60,382 bases of DNA from Candidatus Lernaella stagnicola. GTDB lineage: Bacteria; Lernaellota; Lernaellaia; Lernaellales; Lernaellaceae. Positions 18,284 through 26,879 of the stretch are shown here, piece after piece. The notes beneath the pieces are model-generated. The model ran no database searches and had not been told where the DNA came from. It saw nothing but the letters and a program-made list of their open reading frames with translations. The stretch spans positions 1 through 60,382 of the forward strand of contig JAVCCK010000021.1 of NCBI GenBank assembly GCA_030765525.1, given 5' to 3'. Both the position numbers and the translations under genes were made by a program. Each line of letters opens with the position of its first letter. The first letter of the stretch is position 1.

Positions 18284-18934
18284 ATGAATTTAGCGGGCGA
18301 ATACCAGGGCGTGTTGTTCGATATGGACGGCGTGTTGCTGGACACCATGGGCGCGCACGTCGAAGCCTGGGTCGCCGCCGGGGTCGAACTGGGCTTGGAG
18401 ATCGACGAGCACGAAGTGTACTTGCGCGAAGGGGAAAAAGGCGAAGTGTCGGCGCGTGATTTCATCAAGGCGGCCGGGCTGATGGGCACCAAAGCCAGGA
18501 TGCGCGCGCTGCTGGAAGCTAAAGAGCGACGTTTTGCCGAACTGGCGCGAGCGCCCAAACTCTTCCCGGGGGCTATCGAAGCGCTCAGCGTCTGCCGCGA
18601 GCGGGGCCTGAAAATCGGCTTGGTGACCGGCACCAGCCGCGCCGAATGGCAGGATATCTTCCCGATCGAGTTACGCGAGTATCTGGACGCTTCGGTGACC
18701 GGCGACGAAGTGCTGCGCGGCAAGCCCAATCCCGAGCCGTTCCTGACCAGCGCCATGCAGCTAGGCTTACCGCCGCGGCGTTGCGTGGCCGTCGAAAACG
18801 CGCCATTCGGCATCCGGAGCGCGAACGCGGCGGGTTGTTTCGTCGTGGCGGTGCGCAGCTATTTGGCGGATGAAGATCTCGGCCAGGCCGCCGTGCTCGT
18901 GGACGACCTGGCCGCGTTTGTAACGTTGCTGTAG
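18284..18934 (+). CDS. HAD-superfamily hydrolase (beta-phosphoglucomutase-like)
   Basis: 216 aa. Motif I is FDMDGVLLD with nucleophile Asp13 and acid Asp15. Motif II is LVTGTS, motif III Lys lies in RGKPNPEPF, and motif IV is VAVENAPFG with an unusual Asn in place of the common Asp. The helical cap between motifs I and II fits subfamily IA phosphatases or mutases. Cytosolic; substrate unknown. Its stop lies 2 nt from the stop of the convergent lipoprotein gene. Confidence 0.88.
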   Translation: MNLAGEYQGVLFDMDGVLLDTMGAHVEAWVAAGVELGLEIDEHEVYLREGEKGEVSARDFIKAAGLMGTKARMRALLEAKERRFAELARAPKLFPGAIEALSVCRERGLKIGLVTGTSRAEWQDIFPIELREYLDASVTGDEVLRGKPNPEPFLTSAMQLGLPPRRCVAVENAPFGIRSANAAGCFVVAVRSYLADEDLGQAAVLVDDLAAFVTLL

Positions 18935-18936
18935 CG

Positions 18937-20382
18937 CTAGTCCACCGGGAGCGTGCCCGTCAGCCTCGCATAACGGAGTTCGCCGTTGACGAAATCCGGC
19001 TCGTAGGTGAAGGTCACACCCGGCAAACCGTTCGGCGCCACCGCCAAGCTGGCGGATTTGCCGTATTCGCCGGCTCCATTATCCAACATTTCGTAGAAGG
19101 TCCAGTCTTCACCCTGAAGGTGGCCGATGATCGGCGTAAGCGGGAAATCGCTGCCGTAGGATACCCACACCGTGCCGTCGGGCGACCGGTCGGCGCACAG
19201 CGGTCCGGTCAATTGTGCATGGTCATCATCAGGCAGGCTGGACTTCTGCCACGTGCCCTCGATCTTCTGGGCCAAGATGATCGTCATGGGCATGCCGCGC
19301 TGGAAGAAGACGTGAGGTACGTCGTTGCCGTCGAAAGCAAAGGCGTTGAATAGCGTCGAGACTTCGGCGTCGGAGAAGTCGTCGATATCCTCCTCGGTCG
19401 CCTCGTTGGTGAAGTCATAGGTGCCGTAGAAAATCCGATTGACGCCGTCGGTGTAGTCATCGTAGTGCCGCACGATTCCGGCCATGTTGGTGGCGGCGTT
19501 GAGCATGAAGTCGGCGCCGAACGCGCTCGTACCTTCGGTGTAGATCCGCGTGCTGTTGAACGCGCCGAGGCTGAACTCCTGGTGGTACATAATGTTCCAG
19601 GCGAGCGCGAACTTGATGGCCGTGATGTGGGCCATATTCGAATCGTCGAATTGAATATGCGGATCGCCGCCGATTTCCAAGAGACCGCCATGGGCGCCGA
19701 GCGAGATGATCAACCAATCCCCGCCGGGATCTTTCCAAGCGTAACGAATTTCCTTGCTCCCGCTCGTGTAATAGGCAATGCCGATACGGCCGTTGGGGGC
19801 CACGGCAATGGACGGGTCGCGGCCGACGTCGCCTTCGGAGTCGAGGAATACGATCGTCCAGTCTTTGTCTTTGGCGGTTTTGGTGGCGTACTTCAGGTCG
19901 CCTTCGCCCGCTTCCCAGAAGGCGACGTGCGGGTTGCCGTCCGAATCGTAGGCGAGATCGTGGCAACGCACGTAGCTGGACATGAGCGTCGGGCAGAAAA
20001 AACCGTCTTCGACGATGGTTTCGATTTCGACTGCGAGGCAGCCATCATCGGCGACGTCGTCGCAATCCTGGTCGATGTTGTCGTCGCAGATTTCTTCGGC
20101 GCCCGGATAGATCGTGTCGTCGGCGTCGTTGCAGTCTTCGCCGCCGCAGGCCGCGTCGGTAAAGCCGTCACCATCGGCGTCGGGACAGGCCGTGTCATCG
20201 TCGCCGCCGGTGTCATCGTCGCCGCCGGTATCGTCGTCGCCGCCGGTATCGTCGTCGCCGGTGTCGTCGTCATCGCCGGCCGCGTCGTCGTCGTCATCGT
20301 CGTCGTCACAGGCGAGGGTCAGCCCAAAAGCAAATGAGAAAGCCATGAACAGCACAAGGAACGTGGAAAGAGAAAGCTTCAT
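18937..20382 (-). CDS. Lipoprotein with poly-Asp linker and MopE-like motif
   Basis: 481 aa. Lipobox GLTLAC (Cys25) leads straight into Asp8 and GDDDT repeats. A MopE-like block follows (PDADGDGFTDAACGGEDCND, then DQDCDDVADDGC), then about 370 residues of propeller-like repeats (NPHVAFWEAG, GRIGIAYYTSG). It is a paralogue of the gene at 2839 in layout. The +2 residue after Cys is Asp, which in E. coli favours inner-membrane retention; whether the rule holds here is unknown. Clear GGAGG before ATG 20382. Confidence 0.87.
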   Translation of the reverse strand: MKLSLSTFLVLFMAFSFAFGLTLACDDDDDDDDAAGDDDDTGDDDTGGDDDTGGDDDTGGDDDTACPDADGDGFTDAACGGEDCNDADDTIYPGAEEICDDNIDQDCDDVADDGCLAVEIETIVEDGFFCPTLMSSYVRCHDLAYDSDGNPHVAFWEAGEGDLKYATKTAKDKDWTIVFLDSEGDVGRDPSIAVAPNGRIGIAYYTSGSKEIRYAWKDPGGDWLIISLGAHGGLLEIGGDPHIQFDDSNMAHITAIKFALAWNIMYHQEFSLGAFNSTRIYTEGTSAFGADFMLNAATNMAGIVRHYDDYTDGVNRIFYGTYDFTNEATEEDIDDFSDAEVSTLFNAFAFDGNDVPHVFFQRGMPMTIILAQKIEGTWQKSSLPDDDHAQLTGPLCADRSPDGTVWVSYGSDFPLTPIIGHLQGEDWTFYEMLDNGAGEYGKSASLAVAPNGLPGVTFTYEPDFVNGELRYARLTGTLPVD

Positions 20383-20437
20383 CGTATCCTCCCCAGAATA
20401 GACGCGTTATTTTTGCAATGACGGTAAACGCCAAAGG

Positions 20438-22759
20438 CTACCGCGTGCAACCCTGCGCGGCGGCCATGAAATCGGCGTCGTCTTGATCTGCGTAACCGCT
20501 CTGATCGAGGTCCGCTCCCTCGCACCACTCGTTGCCCGCGTCGCAGGGCACTCCGTCATAGGTGACCAGCAGGGCGTCGTGCGCGGTTTGATCGCCGGTG
20601 TCGACGCTCCCTGAGTCGTCCAGATCGGGGCGGGCGCAACCGAGAGCGGCCCATTCGCACGAAAACACCCAAGGCGCGTTCGTGCACAGGGGCATTTCGT
20701 AAAGCAGATGGTTGGCGCTCCAAGATTGGTGCCACGGCGTTTCGACGTCGCTCCATTCACCGGCCCAGTTTTCCGCCTCGTAACCGACGCCGCCTTCCTT
20801 GACGCGGATCGGCGGCCCGTCGCTGAAGCGGTCCCAGTAGCGTTCGACGATCCACGGCTCATTATCCGCTTTGCGGTCGAGTTCGTTCTGGATGCGCGCC
20901 ATGATTTCCGTGTCGTCGATCTGCGCCCAAGGCGACGTGTCGCCGAAGGAAAGAACCGATTCGAGGTAGTTGGCGCGGCTATGGCCGATGGAGAAGCCGT
21001 CGAGGTCCTCCAAGTTGACCTCGATGCCGTACATGCTGCCCATGTACGCGGCGACGTAGAGATGCTCTTGGGTCGAGGCGATGACGTCGTCCCATTTGGC
21101 TTCGTATTCCGTGCCGGCCATGGCGGCTTTGCCCGCATAGGCCAACTCGGCCAGGATGTAGTGCATATCGATCAGATTGCTCAAGTGCTGCCGAGACTCG
21201 TTCAGCAAATCCGGTTTGCCGTGGGTGTCGGCGTAGTAGCACAAGGCCATCGCGCCCATTTCCATTTCCTTGAAATCGTCGCCGGTCGAGCCGACGAGCG
21301 TCGGGAACAGGTCCGGGAAGATCTCGGCGACGAAGAACGCAACGTCCCACAAGCCGACACCGAAGACTTCCGCATCGAGAAACTCGCGCCACGTCAGGCC
21401 GAAGAACGCATCGTCAATTGATTTGCAGCGCTTGGCCGGAATCGGGATGTCCTCGAAGCCCAGCAACCGCAGCAATTCCTGAATCGCCGAGTTTTCGACC
21501 GAACCGGACATGGGCAGCACCGGGACCGGTGTGTCGAGGCCTTCGGTGGTGATCGCCTTGGCCAGGTACGCCGTGGTGCAGGAGGCCAGCGAGCCCAAAT
21601 CCTGCCATTCGGTGCGTCCGTCGGGCCGTACCTGCCCCCCGGGCACGAAGGTGAAATAGTCGTGATGCTCATCGACGGTCATCTGGATCGTGCGGTCGCC
21701 GATGATGCGGTCGCCCACGCGGTGCCCGGCCGCCGCGGCCAGTTGGGCCGACGTGCGTACGTCACTCGGGAGCGAGGTATCTTCGGCCGCTTCAAATGCC
21801 GCGAGGTAGCCCAGAGCCATATCGGGGAAGTTGTCGCGGCTGTTGTGGTTACCCCACCAGGCGTCTTCCCAGATGCCGGTTTTCGAGCGCATCCACGAGC
21901 CGCAGCAATTGGAGATGTGCAGCCAGTCGTCGAAATCCGAAAACACCCACGTGACGGCGTAGTTTTCCAGTTCGACGATCGGTTTGAGGTTCCAGTAGTA
22001 CTCGCCGGGGTTCTCGCGGTATTTGACGATGATCCCATCGTAGAACGTATCGAGCATTTCCTGTTCGAGATCTCCGGCATAGGTCACCGGCGGCGTGAGG
22101 GGATTGCCGTACCGCGTCCGGGTGATCGTGTCGTCCACGCCGTTCATGATGCGCGTCCAGCCCGGGATCACTTCGCGGGAGGTGAGGCCGCTGTGGCCGG
22201 ACACGGCTTCGTAGAAGGCCATGCCTTCGAACATGCGGATGAGGCTCAGTTCGATGTTGCGGCCGGCGAAATGCCTGGACGTATTCCAGGTCGTCCAAAC
22301 GGTCAGGCCGATGTCGTTGTTATCGGTTTCACCGCCTTGGATTTCGTAATAGTTGTCGTCTTTGGCGATGAAGTGCTTGTGGATGTTCGTGCCGAAGCAG
22401 GCGTCGCCCACCAGCCCGAAGCGGTTCCACGCCAGTAGCAGGCGATCGACCCGTTCCTTGTAGAAAAGCTGGAAACCGGCGGCCCGAGCTTCGTTGGTGA
22501 CCGGGGGCGGCGGGGTGACGTCGTCGTCATCGTCGTTGTTGTCATCGTCGTCGTCATCGTCGTCATCGTCGCCGCCAGTGTCGTCATCGGCCGTATCGTC
22601 GTCGACGGTGTCGTCGTTGTCGTCGTTATCGTCGTCGTTGTCGTCATTATCGTCGTCATTGTCATCGTCGTCGTCATCGTCTTCATCTTTGCAACCGACG
22701 AGCGTGATGGCGGACAACAGAACCAGCAGGGCGATAAGCAGAAGCAAGGCACGTTTCAT
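20438..22759 (-). CDS. Large lipoprotein with Asp/Asn linker and dockerin-like C-terminus
   Basis: 773 aa. Lipobox ITLVGC (Cys23) precedes about 80 residues of Asp/Asn with few Thr/Gly. A unique domain of roughly 600 residues follows, rich in Trp and Tyr and without a family I recognise. The C-terminus has two dockerin/EF-hand-like loops (DLDDSGSVDTGD and DLDQSGYADQDD), probably binding Ca2+. ATG 22759 is chosen because it starts the signal peptide. It lies 44 nt after rarA and 55 nt before the MopE-like lipoprotein, same strand. Confidence 0.82.
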   Translation of the reverse strand: MKRALLLLIALLVLLSAITLVGCKDEDDDDDDDNDDDNDDNDDDNDDNDDTVDDDTADDDTGGDDDDDDDDDDNNDDDDDVTPPPPVTNEARAAGFQLFYKERVDRLLLAWNRFGLVGDACFGTNIHKHFIAKDDNYYEIQGGETDNNDIGLTVWTTWNTSRHFAGRNIELSLIRMFEGMAFYEAVSGHSGLTSREVIPGWTRIMNGVDDTITRTRYGNPLTPPVTYAGDLEQEMLDTFYDGIIVKYRENPGEYYWNLKPIVELENYAVTWVFSDFDDWLHISNCCGSWMRSKTGIWEDAWWGNHNSRDNFPDMALGYLAAFEAAEDTSLPSDVRTSAQLAAAAGHRVGDRIIGDRTIQMTVDEHHDYFTFVPGGQVRPDGRTEWQDLGSLASCTTAYLAKAITTEGLDTPVPVLPMSGSVENSAIQELLRLLGFEDIPIPAKRCKSIDDAFFGLTWREFLDAEVFGVGLWDVAFFVAEIFPDLFPTLVGSTGDDFKEMEMGAMALCYYADTHGKPDLLNESRQHLSNLIDMHYILAELAYAGKAAMAGTEYEAKWDDVIASTQEHLYVAAYMGSMYGIEVNLEDLDGFSIGHSRANYLESVLSFGDTSPWAQIDDTEIMARIQNELDRKADNEPWIVERYWDRFSDGPPIRVKEGGVGYEAENWAGEWSDVETPWHQSWSANHLLYEMPLCTNAPWVFSCEWAALGCARPDLDDSGSVDTGDQTAHDALLVTYDGVPCDAGNEWCEGADLDQSGYADQDDADFMAAAQGCTR

Positions 22760-22803
22760 GATTCGAGGTCTCCACATCGTTAACCGCCGCAGTGTATCAC
22801 AGG

Positions 22804-24147
22804 CTATTTCTTTTGGGGATACTTCTCGCGGTGTTCGCGCAGCCAATCAAGGCGTTGGCTGATTCGCTCTTCCAAACCCTGGTCGCTCGGGTGATAGAAC
22901 TGCTGGTTCTCGATTTCCGGCGGCAGGCACGGTTGGCCCGCGAAGTGATGGGGAAAATCGTGGTCGTATTTGTAGCCGTCCGCGTAGCCAAGCTCTTTCA
23001 TCAACTTGGTCGGCGCGTTGCGCAAATGACGCGGCACTTCCAGCGGTCCCCGTTCCTTGACTTCCCGCGCCGCCGCCTCCAGCGCCACATAGCTGGCGTT
23101 GCTTTTCGGGGCGCACGCCAGGTAGGTCACGGCGTGAGCGAGGATGATGCGCGCCTCGGGCATGCCGATCATGTGGACCGACTGCATGGCCGCGGTCGCC
23201 AGGGGTAGGGCGCGTGGATCGGCGTTGGATACGTCTTCGGCGGCGAATATCACGATGCGCCGCGCCATGAACATCGGGTCTTCCCCGGCTTCGATCATCC
23301 TGGCGAGCCAGTACAAAGCGGCGTCGGGGTCGGAAGCGCGCATGGATTTGATGAAGGCGGAGATCACATTGTAGTGCTGCTCGCCGCCGCGGTCGTAAAG
23401 CAGGGCTTTGGCTTGAATCGCTTTCTCGGCGACTTCGAGGGTGACGGTCGTTATGCCGTCGATTTTGGGCAACTCGCCGGCTGCGGCGATTTCCAGGGCG
23501 TTGAGCGCCACGCGGGCGTCGCCGTGGGCCTGCTGGGCGAGATGGTCCAGAGCCTTGGGCGTGATGGTCAAACCTCGGCCGCCCAAGCCGCGTTGCTTGT
23601 CGGTCAAAGCGCGGTTCAGCAGGGCCTCGATATCGGCCGGGCCCAGCGGCTCGAGGGTCACCACGCGGCAGCGCGACAGCAGCGCGGAGTTGATCGTGAA
23701 ACTGGGATTTTCCGTCGTGGCGCCGACCAGAACGATCGTGCCGGCCTCCACGTGCGGCAGGAAACTGTCTTGCTGACTTTTGTTGAAACGATGAATTTCA
23801 TCGACGAAGAGAATCGTCTTGCGACCGTGAATGTGCAGGCGTTGGCGGGCTTCCTCCACGACTTGCCGCACCTCTTTCACGCCGGAAAGGACCGCGGAAA
23901 AGTTGACGAAAGCCGCTTCCACGTAGGCGGCCATCAAGCGGGCGATCGTCGTTTTGCCGCTGCCCGGCGGGCCCCAGAAGATCAGCGAGGGTACGTCACC
24001 GGACACTAGCGCATCGCGCAGCATGCTGCCCGGGCCGATGATTTTCTCCTGCCCAACGACTTCCTCGAGGCGGTGCGGGCGAATCCGCTCGGCCAGCGGT
24101 GCGTTTTTCGGCGCTTCGTCCGGTCCGGAAAATAGGTCCTTGGTCAT
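22804..24147 (-). CDS. rarA: Replication-associated recombination protein A (RarA/MgsA)
   Basis: 447 aa AAA+ ATPase acting at stalled replication forks. Walker A GPPGSGKTT (59-67), Walker B ILFVDEIHRFNK, sensor GATTENPSF and the C-terminal tetramerisation block (DPDAALYWLARM, then EDVSNADPRAL) are all present at family length. AAGGAAGG precedes ATG 24147. Divergent from the membrane glycosyltransferase gene. Confidence 0.96.
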   Translation of the reverse strand: MTKDLFSGPDEAPKNAPLAERIRPHRLEEVVGQEKIIGPGSMLRDALVSGDVPSLIFWGPPGSGKTTIARLMAAYVEAAFVNFSAVLSGVKEVRQVVEEARQRLHIHGRKTILFVDEIHRFNKSQQDSFLPHVEAGTIVLVGATTENPSFTINSALLSRCRVVTLEPLGPADIEALLNRALTDKQRGLGGRGLTITPKALDHLAQQAHGDARVALNALEIAAAGELPKIDGITTVTLEVAEKAIQAKALLYDRGGEQHYNVISAFIKSMRASDPDAALYWLARMIEAGEDPMFMARRIVIFAAEDVSNADPRALPLATAAMQSVHMIGMPEARIILAHAVTYLACAPKSNASYVALEAAAREVKERGPLEVPRHLRNAPTKLMKELGYADGYKYDHDFPHHFAGQPCLPPEIENQQFYHPSDQGLEERISQRLDWLREHREKYPQKK

Positions 24148-24212
24148 CCGTACCTTCCTTGATATCACCCCGGCCGATGCCTTTAAGGGCGTCTTTTCAA
24201 TTGACGTTATCC

Positions 24213-24218
24213 TATAAT
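24213..24218 (+). promoter_or_regulatory. Candidate -10 element for the GT-C/nadK/recN run
   Basis: A perfect TATAAT lies in the 155-nt divergent gap, about 85 nt before the TTG start at 24303. No good -35 sits at the usual distance; TTGACG at 24201 is too close. The assignment rests on the -10 alone. Confidence 0.35.
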
Positions 24219-24302
24219 TCGGAGGCGATTCCAAATGGAATTTCTTTACGTAGGCCCAAACGAAAGGTACAATCCGGGCGTTTTTTGACGACGGAGAGTC
24301 AC

Positions 24303-26021
24303 TTGGTTCGTAAACTCGCGCTGATTATCGTGTTCCTCGGACTGGCGGTCGTGTTGCTGATGGCCGTGCGGTTGGGTTCCTTTTCGGCCATCGACGACGC
24401 GTTTATCTCCTTCCGTTACGCGGAGAATTTCGCCGCCGGCCACGGTTTGGTATTCAACATCGGGGAGAAGGTCGAGGGGTATTCGTCCACTTTGTTCGTG
24501 CTGATACTCTCGGCCTTCGCGAAGGTTCTCGGCCGCGTGCGGCTGGGCGCCTTGGCCGTCGGCGTGCTGTCCCACGCGGCGCTTGTCGCGTTGCTGATCT
24601 CTTTCTTGGCGCGGTTTTCCTCGGAGCGCCTAAGAACGCCTCTATCGGTGGCCGGTATCGCCTTTCTCATGTTTCACCCCAGTGTATTCGCCTATGCGTC
24701 TTCGGGTATGGAGACGACCCTTGCCGCGGCCCTGTTGCTGTCGGCGATCTACGCGGCGACGGCGGCCGGTGAAAAGGAGGGTGGCCGGTTGCAGGCTGCC
24801 GGCTGCGGCGTGCTGTTGCTGGCAGCGGCCCTGACGCGCCCGGAAATGATTTTGTTGGCGGCTCCTTTCACCCTCTGGCTATTCTTCGCCAAGCCGGATC
24901 GGCGCTTGGCTCGGGTGATGGCGCCGATGTTGATCGTGGCCATCGGCTATGGAGCGTTTCTCTTATGGCGGCACGCATATTTCGGGCAGTGGCAGCCGAA
25001 CACGTATTACGCCAAGACCGCCGGGGCTGGGATATCCCTCGTGCCCACGGGATTGATGTACGTGTTCGACTTCGCGAATACGACGTTGATCCCCTATTTG
25101 CTGTTGGCGTTGGTCGGTGGTGTGATCATGACGCGCGCGAAACTGCCGACGTGGTGGTGGGGCACGCTGGGCGTCGTAGCCACGCAGATCGTCGCCGTGG
25201 TGTACGTGGGCGGCGACCACTTTCCGCTCGGCCGGTTTTTGGTGCCGACGATCGCTCCGATGTTGTTGCTCTTGGTCGAGGGCGTGCGGGTATTGCGCGA
25301 CACGATGAACCGGACGAACCCGAATTTGGCCGCCATGCGTCTACGACCGGCACTGTGGGTGTTGGTCGTGTTGTTGCTGCCGCTAAGCTTCGCGTTGGCG
25401 ATGTTCTATAAAAATGCCGGAATCAACTTCGTGCGCAACGGCGCCCAAGCCGCGGGCTGGTGTGAGTTGGGCCAAAGCATGGCCGGAACATCGCCGCCGG
25501 ACACGTCGGCGGCCCTGATCGCCATCGGGGCTTTCGGCTATTGCTCGGGCATGCCGATCGTAGATTTGGTCGGCCTGACCGACCCGGTCATCGCCAAAAC
25601 ACCGACCGACTTGAGCAAAAGCGCGCCGGGTCACGGGCGTTTCAACAGCCGCTACGTGCTTCAGGAAAAAAAGCCCGACTACATATTCCTGCAACTGCGA
25701 AGGGTCGCCGTACCCGTGCCGGAATGGGTCTTGCGGCGGGGAATTGTGCATCTGGCGGGCCGGAATTTGGTGGCGGACAAGTTTTTCCAAGAAGAATACG
25801 CGTTTCATCGGCTGGCGCAGTACCAGGGTTTCGTGCATTACTGGAGTCGGCGGGAGTTCGAATCCGAGGACAGCAATCCCGGGGAATATCCGGTCGAAGG
25901 CATCAAGCCCGAGTTTCCGATTCACGAACCGCCCACGGGAATCAAGCGTTCGGATTACTTCGAAGATGATAACAAGCGACCCGCGGAAACCCAGGTACCC
26001 GAAGGTTGGGAGGTCTGGTAA
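24303..26021 (+). CDS. GT-C-type membrane glycosyltransferase-like protein
   Basis: 572 aa. About ten TM helices cover residues 5-390, with a C-terminal soluble domain of about 180 residues. The first loop carries DDAFISFRYAENF followed by GHGLVFN and EGYSS. This is the hallmark of the polyprenyl-phosphate-sugar GT-C family around mycobacterial AftB, where the acidic pair is catalytic. TTG 24303 follows GGAGAG by 4 nt. Its stop overlaps the nadK start (TAATG), indicating coupled translation. Likely builds an envelope glycan; donor and acceptor unknown. Confidence 0.78.
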   Translation: MVRKLALIIVFLGLAVVLLMAVRLGSFSAIDDAFISFRYAENFAAGHGLVFNIGEKVEGYSSTLFVLILSAFAKVLGRVRLGALAVGVLSHAALVALLISFLARFSSERLRTPLSVAGIAFLMFHPSVFAYASSGMETTLAAALLLSAIYAATAAGEKEGGRLQAAGCGVLLLAAALTRPEMILLAAPFTLWLFFAKPDRRLARVMAPMLIVAIGYGAFLLWRHAYFGQWQPNTYYAKTAGAGISLVPTGLMYVFDFANTTLIPYLLLALVGGVIMTRAKLPTWWWGTLGVVATQIVAVVYVGGDHFPLGRFLVPTIAPMLLLLVEGVRVLRDTMNRTNPNLAAMRLRPALWVLVVLLLPLSFALAMFYKNAGINFVRNGAQAAGWCELGQSMAGTSPPDTSAALIAIGAFGYCSGMPIVDLVGLTDPVIAKTPTDLSKSAPGHGRFNSRYVLQEKKPDYIFLQLRRVAVPVPEWVLRRGIVHLAGRNLVADKFFQEEYAFHRLAQYQGFVHYWSRREFESEDSNPGEYPVEGIKPEFPIHEPPTGIKRSDYFEDDNKRPAETQVPEGWEVW

Positions 26022-26875
26022 TGGGCATCGAGAAAGTGGCCGTGTTCATCAAACGCAACAAATCCGAAGCGGGGACCTTGGCCAAGCACGTCATCCGTTG
26101 GATATCGCGGCGCGGGCTGACCCCCCTGGTGCCGGAAAACGAAGCGAAGATGTACAACATCGGCGAGGGGCAACCGACCGAGCAGGTCTTCAACGAGTGC
26201 GACATGGTGATCGTTCTGGGCGGCGACGGCACGTTTCTGGCGGCGGCGCGCCTCCTGGGCGGCCGGCAGGCTCCGATTATGGGCGTCAACCTCGGCAGCA
26301 TGGGGTTCCTGACGGAGATTCGCCGGGACGAGGTCCAGGAATCGCTCGATTTGGTGCTGGCGGAAAAGGCGACGATCATTCGCCGCATGCGCCTGCAGGT
26401 CGATATCGTTACCGACGGCGAAACGTCCAGTTACTCGGCGCTCAACGACGTGGTGATTACCAAAACGGCGCTGGCCCGCATCTACGATTTGCGCATCGCG
26501 GTCGGCGGCATCTACATGAATATCGTCCGCGCCGACGGCCTGATTATTTCCACGCCGACCGGCTCGACCGCCTACAATCTGGCGGCGGGCGGGCCGATCG
26601 TGCATCCGCAGACGAATTGCCTGGTCGTCACACCGATTTGTCCACACATGCTGTCAAACCGGCCGCTCGTGGTGCCGGCGGATCAAAAAATCGAATTGGA
26701 GCTGGTCGACGACGCCGAGGTCTTCGTGACCATTGACGGCCAAGCCGGTCAAGAGCTGAACATGGGCGACCGGGTCGTGACGGAATTGTCGGAGCAACCG
26801 CTGCTGGTCATCCAAAGCCCGAAGCGCACGTATTTCGAATTGTTACGCGACAAGCTGCATTACGGAGCTCGATGA
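26021..26875 (+). CDS. nadK: NAD kinase
   Basis: 284 aa. It phosphorylates NAD to NADP in the cytosol. GGDG at 67-70 followed by TFLAAARLL, the NDVVITK motif (142-148, Asn/Asp for NAD binding), and STPTGSTAYNLAAGGPI, the most conserved family segment, are all present. The ATG overlaps the preceding stop by one base, and recN starts 4 nt after its own stop; a nadK-recN pair is common in bacteria. Confidence 0.97.
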   Translation: MGIEKVAVFIKRNKSEAGTLAKHVIRWISRRGLTPLVPENEAKMYNIGEGQPTEQVFNECDMVIVLGGDGTFLAAARLLGGRQAPIMGVNLGSMGFLTEIRRDEVQESLDLVLAEKATIIRRMRLQVDIVTDGETSSYSALNDVVITKTALARIYDLRIAVGGIYMNIVRADGLIISTPTGSTAYNLAAGGPIVHPQTNCLVVTPICPHMLSNRPLVVPADQKIELELVDDAEVFVTIDGQAGQELNMGDRVVTELSEQPLLVIQSPKRTYFELLRDKLHYGAR

Positions 26876-26879
26876 AGCC

